DNA of 64,000 nucleotides from Alistipes sp. UBA934. Its GTDB lineage: Bacteria; Bacteroidota; Bacteroidia; Bacteroidales; Rikenellaceae. Below the pieces are notes generated by a model, which ran no database searches, was not told the origin of the DNA, and saw only the letters and a program-made list of their open reading frames with translations. The stretch is taken from positions 203,696 through 267,695 of the forward strand of contig DBDK01000008.1 in assembly GCA_002293535.1 (NCBI GenBank), given 5' to 3'. Every line of letters begins with the position of its first letter. Within the stretch, counting starts at the first letter, position 1. Below are positions 32,294 through 41,682 of the stretch, one piece after another. The translations under genes were made by a program, and so were the position numbers.

Positions 32294-34936
32294 CAGCCTC
32301 ACGAAAAGTTTCAAAGCCTCTGTAATTACGAGCGGGGCAACGGATAGGCAGATGACCCAAATCCATTCGTTCCAACCCAAGTTGGAGACGTGGAATATGT
32401 GTTTGAGCGCGGGAACTTCGAGCACAACCCACATCATAGCCGAAACTACGATGAGCGCACCCCACAGCCACAGGTTATTGAACATCTTGCGGAACGCAGA
32501 AGCACGAGTCGAACGAACCCCAAGCAAGAGCATCATCTGAGAGAAAGCCAGCACGGCAAACGTCATAGTGTGGGCGTGATCAGGGCTTGTTAAAATGCCT
32601 ATACGATTGGCGATCAGCGATAAACCGCCGATCATCATCCCCTGCAAAACAACGCGAGCGGCGAAAGGCCCGGTCATAATCCCACGGCGCGAATCCACGG
32701 GCGGGCGTTGCATAATACCCTCCACGGGCGGATCGACACTCAGGGCGAGCGCTGGCAGCGAGTCTGTGACGAGATTTATCCAAAGAATGTGAATCGGCAG
32801 AAGCGGCGTATCCCAATTGAGCAACACGGCAACAAGCAAAACGAGGATCTCACCGATATTGGTAGAGAGCAGGAATGATATGACCTTCAGGATGTTATCA
32901 TAAATGCTGCGTCCTTCTTCGACCGACGTTACTATGGTTGCAAAATTATCGTCGGCCAACACTACATCTGCCGATTCCTTGCTCACGTCGGTGCCCGTAA
33001 TGCCCATCGCGACACCTATGTCAGCCAGTTTGAGCGCCGGAGCATCGTTCACCCCGTCGCCGGTCATAGCAACAATCTTTCCGTTAGTCTGAAACGCTTT
33101 GACAATACGCACTTTATGCTCCGGCGCTACGCGTGCGTAAACCGAAATTCGATCCACCGCTACCAGTAGTTGCTCGTCGGTCATTTTCGCGAGTTCAACG
33201 CCGGTTATTGCCTCATCGCCCTCTCGCATAATCCCAAGTGTACGTGCAATTGCCACGGCAGTGATTTTGTGGTCACCCGTTATCATCACCGGCTTGATGC
33301 CTGCCTCTCTGCAAGTCGCCACGGCCACCCGAACTTCATCACGCGGAGGGTCGATCATTCCAAGCAATCCGACAAAAACAAGATTTCGCTCAAGGGTCTC
33401 AGTGGAAACCCTCGTCGGCACGGCGTCGATCTCATCCATACCAACAGCCAAAACGCGCAACGCATCCTCGGCCATCGATACATTCACGCGGCGAATCTCG
33501 TCACGGTCGGCCTCAGTTAGATCACGGGCAGTGCCATTACACAGGATACGGGTACAACGGGCCAGCAACTCGTCCGTACCGCCCTTGACAGCTATCAAGT
33601 GAGGCTTCCCAGGCTGAGAGTGCAGCGTAGACATCATCTTGCGCTCCGAGTCGAACGGCACTTCGGCCACCCGCGGCATACGCCCCTCCAGCGCCTCTTT
33701 ACTCATCCCATATTTCAATCCCAAGTCCAGCATCGCAATTTCGGTAGGATCGCCCACTACTTCACGCGTCACACCTGAGCCAGAAACTCGCGCATCGTTG
33801 GCCAAAATAGAATAGGTCGCCAATGGCTCGAACTCACTAAAATCCTCCACAGAAAGCGTCCCGACATCCTGTGGGTCGGCAGCGCCCGCCATCCAAACCT
33901 TCACGACGGTCATTCGGTTGCGTGTCAGCGTACCGGTTTTGTCGGAACATATAACCTGCGTGCTGCCGAGCGTTTCCACCGAAGGCAGGCGCCGCACGAT
34001 CGCATTTTTCTTCACAAGTCGTTGAACACCAACGGCTAACACGACCGTAGCCACAGCAGGCAGACCTTCCGGGATAGCCGCCACGGCCAACGAAACAGCC
34101 GTCATAAACATCTCCAACCACTCTTTGCCATACAAAACGCCAACGGCAAATATCACAATGCAAATGATCAGCGCCGCGATAGCCAGCGTGCGACCCAACT
34201 TGTCTAACTTCTCTTGCAGCGGAGTTTTGGTGTTTGGAACACTTTGGATCATCGAGGCGATGCGCCCCACCTCGGAGTTCATACCGGTGGCTACAACGAT
34301 CCCACGACCGCGACCATAACTAACCGATGTCGAACCAAACGCCATATCGAGCCTGTCACCCAGCGGCACCTCGCCGTAGATTACCTCGATCGACTTTTCC
34401 ACCGGCACACTCTCGCCCGTGAGTGCCGCCTCCTCTATCTTAAGATTCGCAGCCTCCGTAAGGCGCAGATCCGCCGGTACCGCATCGCCCGTTTCCAGCA
34501 CCACAACATCTCCCGGCACCAACTCGCGCGAAGACACAACCAAAACCCGCCCACCGCGTACAACTTTACAATGGGGCGAGGCTAGTTTCTCCAGCGCCTC
34601 CAGTGCCTTCTCGGCCTTAGCCTCCTGTGCAGTACCTATTATAGCATTAATCAGAACGATGGCCAGAATAATGATCGCATCCGTAAAACCCTCGTTATGC
34701 AGATAACCGATAACACCAGACACTCCGGCAGCCACGATCAGCACGATGATCATAAAACTTTTGAACTGCGACAGGAATTTCCCAATCAAAGATGAGTGCT
34801 TCGCCCTGGTAAATTCGTTCCAACCGCTCTCACCACGCCGACGTTCCACGTCTTCAATGGAAAGCCCCTGCAATGGATCCACGCTTAGTTGCTCAGCTGT
34901 CTGTGCAACTGTCAAATTATAGTAATTTTTGTTCAT
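32282..34936 (-). CDS. Calcium-type cation-transporting P-type ATPase
   Basis: An 884-residue P2-type ATPase with the full plan: N-terminal cation-ATPase domain (about 5-75), M1-M2, actuator domain with TGES (173-176), M3-M4 with the ion-binding AAIPEGLP (286-293), phosphorylation site DKTGTLT (Asp332), nucleotide-binding domain with GDPTEIAML and KGGTDELL, hinge TGDGVNDAPALKLADIGVAMG, and six C-terminal membrane helices. The PEGLP core fits calcium or manganese export across the inner membrane rather than Na/K. An upstream TATTTTTG box is present. Substrate specificity is inferred from family motifs only. Confidence 0.93.
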   Translation of the reverse strand: MNKNYYNLTVAQTAEQLSVDPLQGLSIEDVERRRGESGWNEFTRAKHSSLIGKFLSQFKSFMIIVLIVAAGVSGVIGYLHNEGFTDAIIILAIVLINAIIGTAQEAKAEKALEALEKLASPHCKVVRGGRVLVVSSRELVPGDVVVLETGDAVPADLRLTEAANLKIEEAALTGESVPVEKSIEVIYGEVPLGDRLDMAFGSTSVSYGRGRGIVVATGMNSEVGRIASMIQSVPNTKTPLQEKLDKLGRTLAIAALIICIVIFAVGVLYGKEWLEMFMTAVSLAVAAIPEGLPAVATVVLAVGVQRLVKKNAIVRRLPSVETLGSTQVICSDKTGTLTRNRMTVVKVWMAGAADPQDVGTLSVEDFSEFEPLATYSILANDARVSGSGVTREVVGDPTEIAMLDLGLKYGMSKEALEGRMPRVAEVPFDSERKMMSTLHSQPGKPHLIAVKGGTDELLARCTRILCNGTARDLTEADRDEIRRVNVSMAEDALRVLAVGMDEIDAVPTRVSTETLERNLVFVGLLGMIDPPRDEVRVAVATCREAGIKPVMITGDHKITAVAIARTLGIMREGDEAITGVELAKMTDEQLLVAVDRISVYARVAPEHKVRIVKAFQTNGKIVAMTGDGVNDAPALKLADIGVAMGITGTDVSKESADVVLADDNFATIVTSVEEGRSIYDNILKVISFLLSTNIGEILVLLVAVLLNWDTPLLPIHILWINLVTDSLPALALSVDPPVEGIMQRPPVDSRRGIMTGPFAARVVLQGMMIGGLSLIANRIGILTSPDHAHTMTFAVLAFSQMMLLLGVRSTRASAFRKMFNNLWLWGALIVVSAMMWVVLEVPALKHIFHVSNLGWNEWIWVICLSVAPLVITEALKLFVRLLKR

Positions 34937-34977
34937 AGATTTTTGGTCTGTTATTTGTACTACAGCAACTCACAAAC

Positions 34978-34985
34978 CAAAAATA
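34978..34985 (-). promoter_or_regulatory. Putative -7 box (TATTTTTG) of the P-type ATPase gene
   Basis: It matches TAnnTTTG on the minus strand, 41 bases before the ATG. It lies in a short A/T-rich divergent region, so chance is a real possibility. Confidence 0.35.
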
Positions 34986-35015
34986 CACTTTAATTAATAA
35001 TAAAGCTAAACGATT

Positions 35016-36482
35016 ATGAAAAAAATTTTACTTTTTACCATTGCAAGCGTTATAGCATTGATAGCAACCACCTCTTGTATTAAGAACGACGATCCTGATC
35101 CGGAGCCCACCTACTACACAGTACTCTTCGACACTCAGGGTGGCTCCGCCGTCAAATCGGAACAGGTCTTAGCCGGTGGACACGCAACCCGTCCCCCCGC
35201 CAACCCTACAAAACTGGGCTATCTGTTTGCCAACTGGTACAGGGACAGAGCGGGAACCGTTCTGTGGGACTTTGCCAACGACGTGGTTAATTCCAATGTG
35301 ACGATCCACGCTAAATGGAACCTCGATGACGATGGAGAGTTGGCCGGTTTGTTGAGCGAACTCGAAAACGGCATTGCAGTTGGCGATGCTCTAAGTATGT
35401 ATGATTACACTACCGCTTCGTGGGATCCGTTTGCCGATGCCCTTGCAGAAGCAAAGACTGTTTTTGCCGACGGAAACTCTACTGCTGCCGATGTGCAGGA
35501 AGCCATAGACAAATTGCAAGATGCATACGACAAGCTCGTTCCCATCAAGTCGAGTGGTGGAACAAGCTCTAAAAACGCTCTTGAAGCAGCCATTACTGTT
35601 GCCGAAGCCCTTCCTTCTTATGCATACACCAGCGCTTCGTGGATGGCTTTGGAGGAAGCGCTCGCTGCCGCCGAAGGTGTCGATGCAAACCCTAACGCAA
35701 CCCAAGCTGACGTTGATAATGCTCTGGAAGCACTCAATCAAGCAGTGGAAGGCCTCGTGCCGAACTCCTCCGGTGGTGGCACTGGAGGCGGGACGACCCC
35801 TCCTGACAAGGCTCAGTTAAATGCACGCATCTCTGCAGCAGGAGCCTATGTCGAAGCAGACTACACTGCCGCATCGTGGATGAATTTTGAAACCGCCCTC
35901 GCCGCCGCCCAAAAAATATCAGTAGATCCGACAGCTTCTCAAGCCGAGATCAATGCAGCACTCGGTAATCTGAACAAAGCTATTGCGGGATTGGATCACG
36001 TCACTATCAGTGATCCTGGCACCGATCCCAATGTGGACAGAAGCGCCCTCGGATCATTTATTACGGATTCTGACAAACTCGTTCAAAACGACTATACTAC
36101 CGACAGCTGGGCTACTTTCGCGCAGGCTCTCAACGCCGCTAAACAAGTATATAATAACACCAATTCTACTCAGACTCAAGTAGATGACGCTTATGCAACA
36201 CTTCAAACTGCCGTCAATGATTTGGTTCACGCTCAGGATTCGGGCTTGGTTCGCGATCTAATCAATCAGCTTACCTCTTTGGTTAATTCGCTACCCAGCG
36301 CCAGTATGATCAAGAGCAATCCGTTGCTCGTTGCCACCACGATTCCCGTTGCGATTCTGGCCGATACGGTTCGCGACCAACTCAATCCGCTACTGGGCGG
36401 CGTGGACAACACCGTTGTAGACGGACTTAACAGAACTCTCGATGGAATACTTCAAGCGTTGGGTCTCACAAGTTTGATCTAA
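35016..36482 (+). CDS. Lipoprotein with Listeria-Bacteroides repeat and four FIVAR-like domains
   Basis: A 488-residue lipoprotein (lipobox ATTSC, Cys21). Residues about 33-101 form one Listeria-Bacteroides (Flg_new) repeat: VLFDTQGGSAV to VTIHAKW. Four FIVAR-like three-helix modules follow (about 108-175, 185-250, 265-332, 343-407), each with the pattern YTTASWxxFxxALxxA and an AxxDVxxAxxxLxxA ending, joined by Ser/Gly-rich linkers. A final hydrophobic helical segment (about 410-488) ends the protein. FIVAR modules are best known as sugar- or host-protein-binding spacers in Gram-positive surface proteins. A surface-displayed binding protein is likely. A strong terminator follows at 36504-36540. 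Confidence 0.8.
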   Translation: MKKILLFTIASVIALIATTSCIKNDDPDPEPTYYTVLFDTQGGSAVKSEQVLAGGHATRPPANPTKLGYLFANWYRDRAGTVLWDFANDVVNSNVTIHAKWNLDDDGELAGLLSELENGIAVGDALSMYDYTTASWDPFADALAEAKTVFADGNSTAADVQEAIDKLQDAYDKLVPIKSSGGTSSKNALEAAITVAEALPSYAYTSASWMALEEALAAAEGVDANPNATQADVDNALEALNQAVEGLVPNSSGGGTGGGTTPPDKAQLNARISAAGAYVEADYTAASWMNFETALAAAQKISVDPTASQAEINAALGNLNKAIAGLDHVTISDPGTDPNVDRSALGSFITDSDKLVQNDYTTDSWATFAQALNAAKQVYNNTNSTQTQVDDAYATLQTAVNDLVHAQDSGLVRDLINQLTSLVNSLPSASMIKSNPLLVATTIPVAILADTVRDQLNPLLGGVDNTVVDGLNRTLDGILQALGLTSLI

Positions 36483-36503
36483 CTACATATTCTATTTATA
36501 CAG

Positions 36504-36540
36504 CATCGGCGGGCTCATTGCTTGCCGATGTTTTTTTATT
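36504..36540 (+). terminator. Rho-independent terminator after the FIVAR lipoprotein gene
   Basis: An 11-base-pair hairpin (36504-36514 with 36520-36530, two G-U pairs, five-base loop) is followed by TTTTTTTATT. Its distal part overlaps the predicted promoter of the downstream radical SAM gene. Confidence 0.78.
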
Positions 36541-36547
36541 ACCTTTG
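36517..36547 (+). promoter_or_regulatory. Putative promoter of the radical SAM gene
   Basis: ATTG at 36517-36520 (near-match to TTTG), a 19-base spacer, and TACCTTTG at 36540-36547. Predicted transcription start is near 36550, six bases before the ATG. It is embedded in the preceding terminator. Confidence 0.52.
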
Positions 36548-36555
36548 TGCTTAAT

Positions 36556-37332
36556 ATGACAGCGCTTTTCGGTGATATTATTTTCGGGCCGGTAAGGAGT
36601 CGGCGATTGGGTATTTCGTTGGGAGTAAATTTGTTACCGGTAGTAAGTAAGCTTTGTAATTTCAACTGTATCTATTGCGAATGCGGATGGAATTCTGCTT
36701 TTCCCGCCTCTCGCTCCTTTAATTCCCGTTCCGAAGTCCGGCAACTTTTGGGCGAGCGGCTCCACGAAATGGCTGCTGCAGGAGAATGTCCCGACGTTAT
36801 AACCTTCGCAGGCAATGGAGAGCCTACTACACATCCTGATTTTGAGGCGATTATCGACGACACTATTACCCTGCGCGACGAGATTTGTCCCTCGGCGAAA
36901 GTGTCGGTGCTCAGTAATGCTACAATGATCTCGCGTCCTGAAGTTTTTCGCGCACTTAACCGCGTGGATAATAATATTTTGAAGCTCGATTCGGTGTTCG
37001 ACGACACGGTGCGCATATTGAATGATCCTGCCTCGCCGGCGTTTTCAGTCGCATCGGTCATTGAGGGAATGCGGAAATTCGAGGGTCGGCTCATAGTTCA
37101 AACAATGTTTTTACGCGGTGAATATGCTGGCCATAAGATAGATAACACTACCGAAAAAGAAGTCTCGGCGTGGCTTTCTGCGCTGGCTGAAGTGCGGCCC
37201 GAAAAGGTGATGATCTACACGATCGACCGCGACACACCTGCCGAAAATCTGCAAAAAATACCTGCCGACGAGCTACAAGCTATAGCCGCAAGAGTCGAAG
37301 CATTCGGTATTCCTGTTTCTGTATCTGTTTAA
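36556..37332 (+). CDS. Radical SAM protein
   Basis: A 258-residue radical S-adenosylmethionine enzyme. The FeS motif is CNFNCIYC (CxxxCxxC, about 35-42) after the leader GPVRSRRLGISLGVNLLP, which is typical of a short radical SAM family found beside metabolic or tRNA-modification genes. NGEPTTHPDF is the GGE-like SAM-binding strand. No C-terminal cluster motif is seen. I start it at the ATG 36556 rather than the upstream GTG, because the -7 box lies directly before it. The substrate is unknown. It is the first gene of a three-gene run reaching 39771. Confidence 0.82.
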   Translation: MTALFGDIIFGPVRSRRLGISLGVNLLPVVSKLCNFNCIYCECGWNSAFPASRSFNSRSEVRQLLGERLHEMAAAGECPDVITFAGNGEPTTHPDFEAIIDDTITLRDEICPSAKVSVLSNATMISRPEVFRALNRVDNNILKLDSVFDDTVRILNDPASPAFSVASVIEGMRKFEGRLIVQTMFLRGEYAGHKIDNTTEKEVSAWLSALAEVRPEKVMIYTIDRDTPAENLQKIPADELQAIAARVEAFGIPVSVSV

Positions 37333-37345
37333 AAATCAAATAACT

Positions 37346-38764
37346 ATGACTCAAACAAAATCTCTCTCCCTGCTCGGTGCCCTGCTGGTGATTCTGCTCG
37401 CCTCCTGTACCCAGAATTCCCAAAAGTGGACTTCGATGATGCCCGACGCCGATTTTTCGAACTGGCGCGTGATCAATGACAAACCCGACGCCGCTGCCAC
37501 CAAAGACGAGATCGTCATTTCCGGCAACAAAGTGATGATTTGGGGCCCATCGGACGAAGCTCAGCCGCTGCCACTGGTTCGTAATTTCGTACTCTCGGCG
37601 CAAGTTTTCGTGGAACCCGAAACAGCTTCGTCGCTCTGGTTTCATCACGGCGAACAATATGGCTATGAGGTAATTATAGGTCCTAAGCGACTCGACGACA
37701 GCCACCAAACAACAGGCAGTCTGAACAATGTTCGCAACGTTTTCAAAAGTTCGGCACCGAATGGCGAGTGGTTCGACCTCGAAGTGGCTGTTCGCGGAAA
37801 ACAAATTACCGTTAATATCAATAATATACCTGTTGTCGATTATGTCGAACCCACCGAACCTTATCGCATCTCCAAGGACATAGGGTGGCTTAGTGCAGGC
37901 ACTTTTGTGATCGATTCCTGGGCCGGTACGACCCGTTTTCGCGATATGAAATTACAGCAACTACCTGACGAACTGTCTCCCACCCAAGCTGGCCGAACCG
38001 ACGCAATCGACGAGCGCACCGACCGTGTTATTCGCTTGCAACAAGCTGGTTTTCCGGTGATCGACTTCCACGTCCACCTCAAAGGCTGGAACAAAGAGCA
38101 GGCACTGGAAAATTCGCGCCGAGTGGGGATTTTCTACGGTATCGCGCCCAACTGTGGAATCGGTTTTCCGCTCACCTCCGACGCTGACATTGACAAATTC
38201 TTGGATACAACTCGCAACATATCAGCGTTTTTAGCTATGCAAGGCGAAGGTCGCGAATGGCCTATGACTTTCTCGGTCGCTTCGCGCGAAAAGTTCGATT
38301 ATGTATTCACCGACGCGCTCACCTTCACCGACCACAAGAATCGCCGGGTACGCTTATGGATTGATGATGAGGTGATTATAGACATTCCGCAGGAGCAATA
38401 TATGGACCTGATCGTCGAAAAAACTGTCGAGGTGATCCGTGACGAGCCGATCGACATTTTTGTCAATCCGTTCTTTCTACCCACCGCGATGATGGCGAAT
38501 TACGATACTTTTTGGACAGACGAACGAATTGCCAAGGTCATACAAACGCTTGTAGATAAAGGAGTTGCGCTTGAGATAAATGCACGCTATCGAATACCAA
38601 ACGCCCGCACGATCAAGGCAGCAATGGAGGCCGGCGTGCCCCTCGCATTTGGCACCAACAACGCCGACCCGAACCTCGGTACGCTCGAATATTGTTTCGA
38701 GATGATGGATGAGTGCGGAATCAGAGCCGAAAATATGTATTTCCCCAACCTCGATCGCCGATGA
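37346..38764 (+). CDS. Lipoprotein fusing a DUF1080-like domain to a PHP/amidohydrolase-like domain
   Basis: A 472-residue lipoprotein (lipobox LLASC, Cys22). The N-terminal half (about 30-215) is a concanavalin-like DUF1080/3-keto-glycoside-hydrolase-type beta sandwich: WTSMMPDADFSNWRV, SSLWFHHGEQYGYEVII, NGEWFDLEVAVRG, and a late TTRFRDMKLQQLP. The C-terminal half (about 230-472) starts with VIDFHVHLKG, a metal-binding HxH of PHP or amidohydrolase type, and continues as a TIM-barrel-like domain ending ALEINARYRIPN and AFGTNNADPNLG. A secreted enzyme on carbohydrate- or phospho-linked substrates is plausible. The exact reaction is unknown. The ATGA overlap couples it to the threonine aldolase gene. 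Confidence 0.78.
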   Translation: MTQTKSLSLLGALLVILLASCTQNSQKWTSMMPDADFSNWRVINDKPDAAATKDEIVISGNKVMIWGPSDEAQPLPLVRNFVLSAQVFVEPETASSLWFHHGEQYGYEVIIGPKRLDDSHQTTGSLNNVRNVFKSSAPNGEWFDLEVAVRGKQITVNINNIPVVDYVEPTEPYRISKDIGWLSAGTFVIDSWAGTTRFRDMKLQQLPDELSPTQAGRTDAIDERTDRVIRLQQAGFPVIDFHVHLKGWNKEQALENSRRVGIFYGIAPNCGIGFPLTSDADIDKFLDTTRNISAFLAMQGEGREWPMTFSVASREKFDYVFTDALTFTDHKNRRVRLWIDDEVIIDIPQEQYMDLIVEKTVEVIRDEPIDIFVNPFFLPTAMMANYDTFWTDERIAKVIQTLVDKGVALEINARYRIPNARTIKAAMEAGVPLAFGTNNADPNLGTLEYCFEMMDECGIRAENMYFPNLDRR

Positions 38765-39771
38765 GAAGTTTCGCAAGCGACAATAATGCGAGTGTGCATC
38801 CGCTTGTTATGCAGGCAGTTACATATGCCAATAAGGATCACGCAGTGGGTTACGGAGCCGACGAATTCACGGCTGCAGCAACGACTCTTTTCAAGCGCGA
38901 ATTCGGGCCGGAGGCAGAACCTTTCCTGGTTTTCAACGGCACGGGAGCCAATTCGATCGCCTTGCAAGCCATCACACGACCCTACAACAGTATAGTAAGT
39001 GCCTCGACAGCACATATTTACGTGGACGAATGCGGAGCTCCTGTCAAAATGACCGGATGTCAAATCACGCCGATTGAAACTCCAGACGGGAAGCTGACAC
39101 CGCAAATGATTGAGCCTCACCTGCATACACTCGGCATCGAGCACCATTCACAGCCCGGAGCAGTCTATATTTCACAAACCACGGAGCTGGGAACGGTATA
39201 TACAATCGACGAGGTGAAGGCGCTCGCCGACTTTGTACATAGCCACGGAATGCGATTTCATATGGACGGCGCACGGCTCTCAAATGCCTGTGCAGCAGCC
39301 GGTTGTACATTACGCGAAATGACGAGTGATGCCGGGGTGGACATCCTCAGTTTCGGAGGCACCAAGAACGGGATGATGATGGGTGAAGCCGTGGTGGCGC
39401 TTCGGGCAGATATTGCCGACGAGCTGAAATATATTCGCAAGCAGTCGGCACAATTGGCCTCGAAGATGCGTTACCTCGCTACGCAGTGGGTGCCCTATTT
39501 TGATGGTTTATGGCTTGATAACGCGCTGCACGCAAACAATATGGCGACACGATTGGCCGAAATTCTTGCGCGTATTCCCGGAGTCAAATTCACCCAAAAG
39601 GTCGAGAGTAACCAGATTTTTTGCATCCTACCCGCCGAAGTTTTGGCGCGCCTGCGTAAGCACTATTTTTTCTATATGTGGAACGAGGCGGCCGGCGAAG
39701 CGCGTTTCGTAACCAGCTGGGACACAACGACCGAAGACCTCGACGCCTTTTCTCAGATATTGTCGCTGTAA
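38761..39771 (+). CDS. Low-specificity L-threonine aldolase
   Basis: A 336-residue PLP enzyme that cleaves threonine or allo-threonine to glycine and acetaldehyde. I place the start at the ATG 38761, which overlaps the upstream stop (ATGA) and yields the family's usual leader SFASDNNASVHPLV. Signatures: FNGTGANSIALQAI, VYISQTTELGTVYT, MDGARLSNACAAAG and the PLP lysine in SFGGTKNGMMMGEAVV (Lys about 202). The length is normal. The last 19 bases overlap lysA, which is convergent. Confidence 0.9.
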   Translation: MRSFASDNNASVHPLVMQAVTYANKDHAVGYGADEFTAAATTLFKREFGPEAEPFLVFNGTGANSIALQAITRPYNSIVSASTAHIYVDECGAPVKMTGCQITPIETPDGKLTPQMIEPHLHTLGIEHHSQPGAVYISQTTELGTVYTIDEVKALADFVHSHGMRFHMDGARLSNACAAAGCTLREMTSDAGVDILSFGGTKNGMMMGEAVVALRADIADELKYIRKQSAQLASKMRYLATQWVPYFDGLWLDNALHANNMATRLAEILARIPGVKFTQKVESNQIFCILPAEVLARLRKHYFFYMWNEAAGEARFVTSWDTTTEDLDAFSQILSL

Positions 39772-40913
39772 ACCACTCGCGGTAGGTCGTGCATATTGTA
39801 ACACGAAGCCATCGAAGCACCGTAAGCACCTGCAGATTTGATGGTTACAAGATCACCGCGCCGAAGTTCGGGCAAAAGACGATCGGTCGCAAAAATGTCC
39901 GCAGACTCGCACACTGTGCCTGCTATTATATAAGGTATGCGCGATGAACCGGGGCGGGCGTCCAGATTCTCGATCTCGTGATAGGCTTCATAAAGCGCCG
40001 GACGGATCAACTCGGACATACTGCCGTCGATGATGACCACCTGAGCGCCAGCCGAATTGATCTTATTGAACAAAACCCGCGAGATCAACTCGCCACACTG
40101 GGCTACCATCGCACGACCGAGCTCAAAATGAGTCTCTACTCCACTGACTTTCAAATTATTACGGAACGCATCGAAATACGCCTTGAAATCGGGCATCGAT
40201 TCGGTTTCGGGGCTATTATAATTGACCCCCAAGCCGCCTCCCATATTGAGATAAGTGAGCGGAAAACCCTTCTCGACGAACCATTCGACCAGCGAATTGA
40301 CGCGACGGCAAAACAACTCGAACACGTGCATATCGGTGATTTGCGATCCGATATGAAAGTGAAGTCCCTGAAAATCAAGGTTTTTATACGTTGCCAGATC
40401 CTCCGCCACCTGGTCTATCTCGCGATAAGAAATTCCGAACTTGCTGTCCGCCTGACCTGTAGAAATATGACGGTGGGTTTGCGGATCGACGTCGGGATTG
40501 ATGCGCAGAGCAACGCGAGCTCGTTTGCCCATTTCGCCGGCTAACTCATTTATTATCTGCAGCTCTTGTAGCGATTCGCAGTTGAACGCACGGATGTCTT
40601 CGCTGATTCCGAGACGAATTTCGGTGTCACTCTTACCCACTCCGGCGTAAACAATGCTATCGGCCGGAAAACCGAGTCGGCGAATAAGGCGTAACTCGTT
40701 GCCACTCACGCAATCGATGCCGAATCCGCGAGCCAGAACGGCCTTTAAAATCCGCTCGTCGTTGTTGGCTTTGATTGCGTAATGGATCTTATAGCCATCG
40801 CGATCTGCCTCGTTTTTGATAGCGTCAAGAGTGGCGCCAAGTAGCTGCATATCATATAGATAGAACGGAGTCGGAATGCCGCGCAACTGCTCTTTTATAG
40901 TTCTTGATAACAT
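39753..40913 (-). CDS. lysA: Diaminopimelate decarboxylase
   Basis: A 386-residue fold-III PLP decarboxylase that makes lysine from meso-diaminopimelate. Signatures: PFYLYD near the N-terminus, the PLP lysine in HYAIKANND (about 48), GFGIDCVSGNEL, INPDVDPQTHRHISTGQADSKFG, GLHFHIGSQI, LNMGGGLGVNY and the substrate-loop CESADIFA. It starts from a TATTTTTG box and diverges from the ACT-domain gene at 41009, a plausible amino-acid-responsive pair. Confidence 0.94.
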   Translation of the reverse strand: MLSRTIKEQLRGIPTPFYLYDMQLLGATLDAIKNEADRDGYKIHYAIKANNDERILKAVLARGFGIDCVSGNELRLIRRLGFPADSIVYAGVGKSDTEIRLGISEDIRAFNCESLQELQIINELAGEMGKRARVALRINPDVDPQTHRHISTGQADSKFGISYREIDQVAEDLATYKNLDFQGLHFHIGSQITDMHVFELFCRRVNSLVEWFVEKGFPLTYLNMGGGLGVNYNSPETESMPDFKAYFDAFRNNLKVSGVETHFELGRAMVAQCGELISRVLFNKINSAGAQVVIIDGSMSELIRPALYEAYHEIENLDARPGSSRIPYIIAGTVCESADIFATDRLLPELRRGDLVTIKSAGAYGASMASCYNMHDLPRVVYSDNI

Positions 40914-40935
40914 TGTCTATGTTTGTTTTGGTGTG

Positions 40936-40943
40936 CAAAAATA
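40936..40943 (-). promoter_or_regulatory. Putative -7 box (TATTTTTG) of lysA
   Basis: It matches TAnnTTTG on the minus strand, 22 bases before the ATG. No -33 element at standard spacing. The 95-base lysA/41009 intergenic region is very T/G-rich (runs of TTTTTTTG) and otherwise shows no clear structure. Confidence 0.4.
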
Positions 40944-41008
40944 TGTTGTTCTGTTTGTTTTTTTGACATTTTATTTGTTTTTTTGCAACAAACCCGCAAG
41001 ATGTTAAA

Positions 41009-41677
41009 ATGCTAACGATTCCGATTGTTGTCGAAGAGGTGATCAAAAAGAAGCCTTTTCTGGAGGGTGCGCTGATAGAGGGGCTGATAAATCTGTCGGC
41101 GCTGGCGCGGCAGCTCAAACCCGAAATCGAGGGAAAACTCGGTAAGCCGGTCAATGAAAGTGCTGTCATAATGGCTCTAAACAGGCTTGTACCGCGCCTG
41201 CAACTCACTTCGACGATGAAATTCAGGCGCATAATTTCCGGCGTGGGTGACATAATCGTGCGCTCGAACCTTACCGATTTTACCTATAATAACACATCCA
41301 CGCTCTACGGGCGACAAGAGGAGCTGTTGCGCGAAATTCACTCCGCAACTACCGCACAGGACATTCTGTGCACGTTTTCGCAAGGAATTTACGAGACCAC
41401 GCTGGTCGTTTCGAGCTCGCTGGAGGAGATCGTGGAGCGGGTTTTCAGCAACGAAATGCTGGTTCTGAAGCGCTCGAATCTTTCGTCGATAACTGTAAAA
41501 CTACCGCCCGAAAACACAGCTGTTCCGGGAGTTTACTACTACATTTTCAAGGAGTTAGCTTGGGACAACATAAACATCGCCGAGGTGATCTCGACCAGCA
41601 ACGAATTCACCGTGGTTGTGAGCGACGCCGACATCCACCGGGCATTTACGATACTAATGCAAGCAAAAAAAATATAG
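41009..41677 (+). CDS. ACT-domain protein with HTH-like N-terminus
   Basis: A 222-residue cytoplasmic protein. The N-terminal part (about 1-75) is helical and looks like a winged-helix domain (INLSALARQLKPEIE, NESAVIMALNRLVPRL). The C-terminal 120 residues carry two strand-helix-strand units resembling aspartokinase-type ACT domains (ITVKLPPENTAVPGVYYYI, EFTVVVSDADIHRAFTIL). No kinase domain is present, so it is a regulator or stand-alone ligand sensor rather than aspartokinase. Its divergence from lysA suggests lysine or aspartate-family control, which is inference. It leads an operon ending at 44739. Confidence 0.65.
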   Translation: MLTIPIVVEEVIKKKPFLEGALIEGLINLSALARQLKPEIEGKLGKPVNESAVIMALNRLVPRLQLTSTMKFRRIISGVGDIIVRSNLTDFTYNNTSTLYGRQEELLREIHSATTAQDILCTFSQGIYETTLVVSSSLEEIVERVFSNEMLVLKRSNLSSITVKLPPENTAVPGVYYYIFKELAWDNINIAEVISTSNEFTVVVSDADIHRAFTILMQAKKI

Positions 41678-41682
41678 CTATT

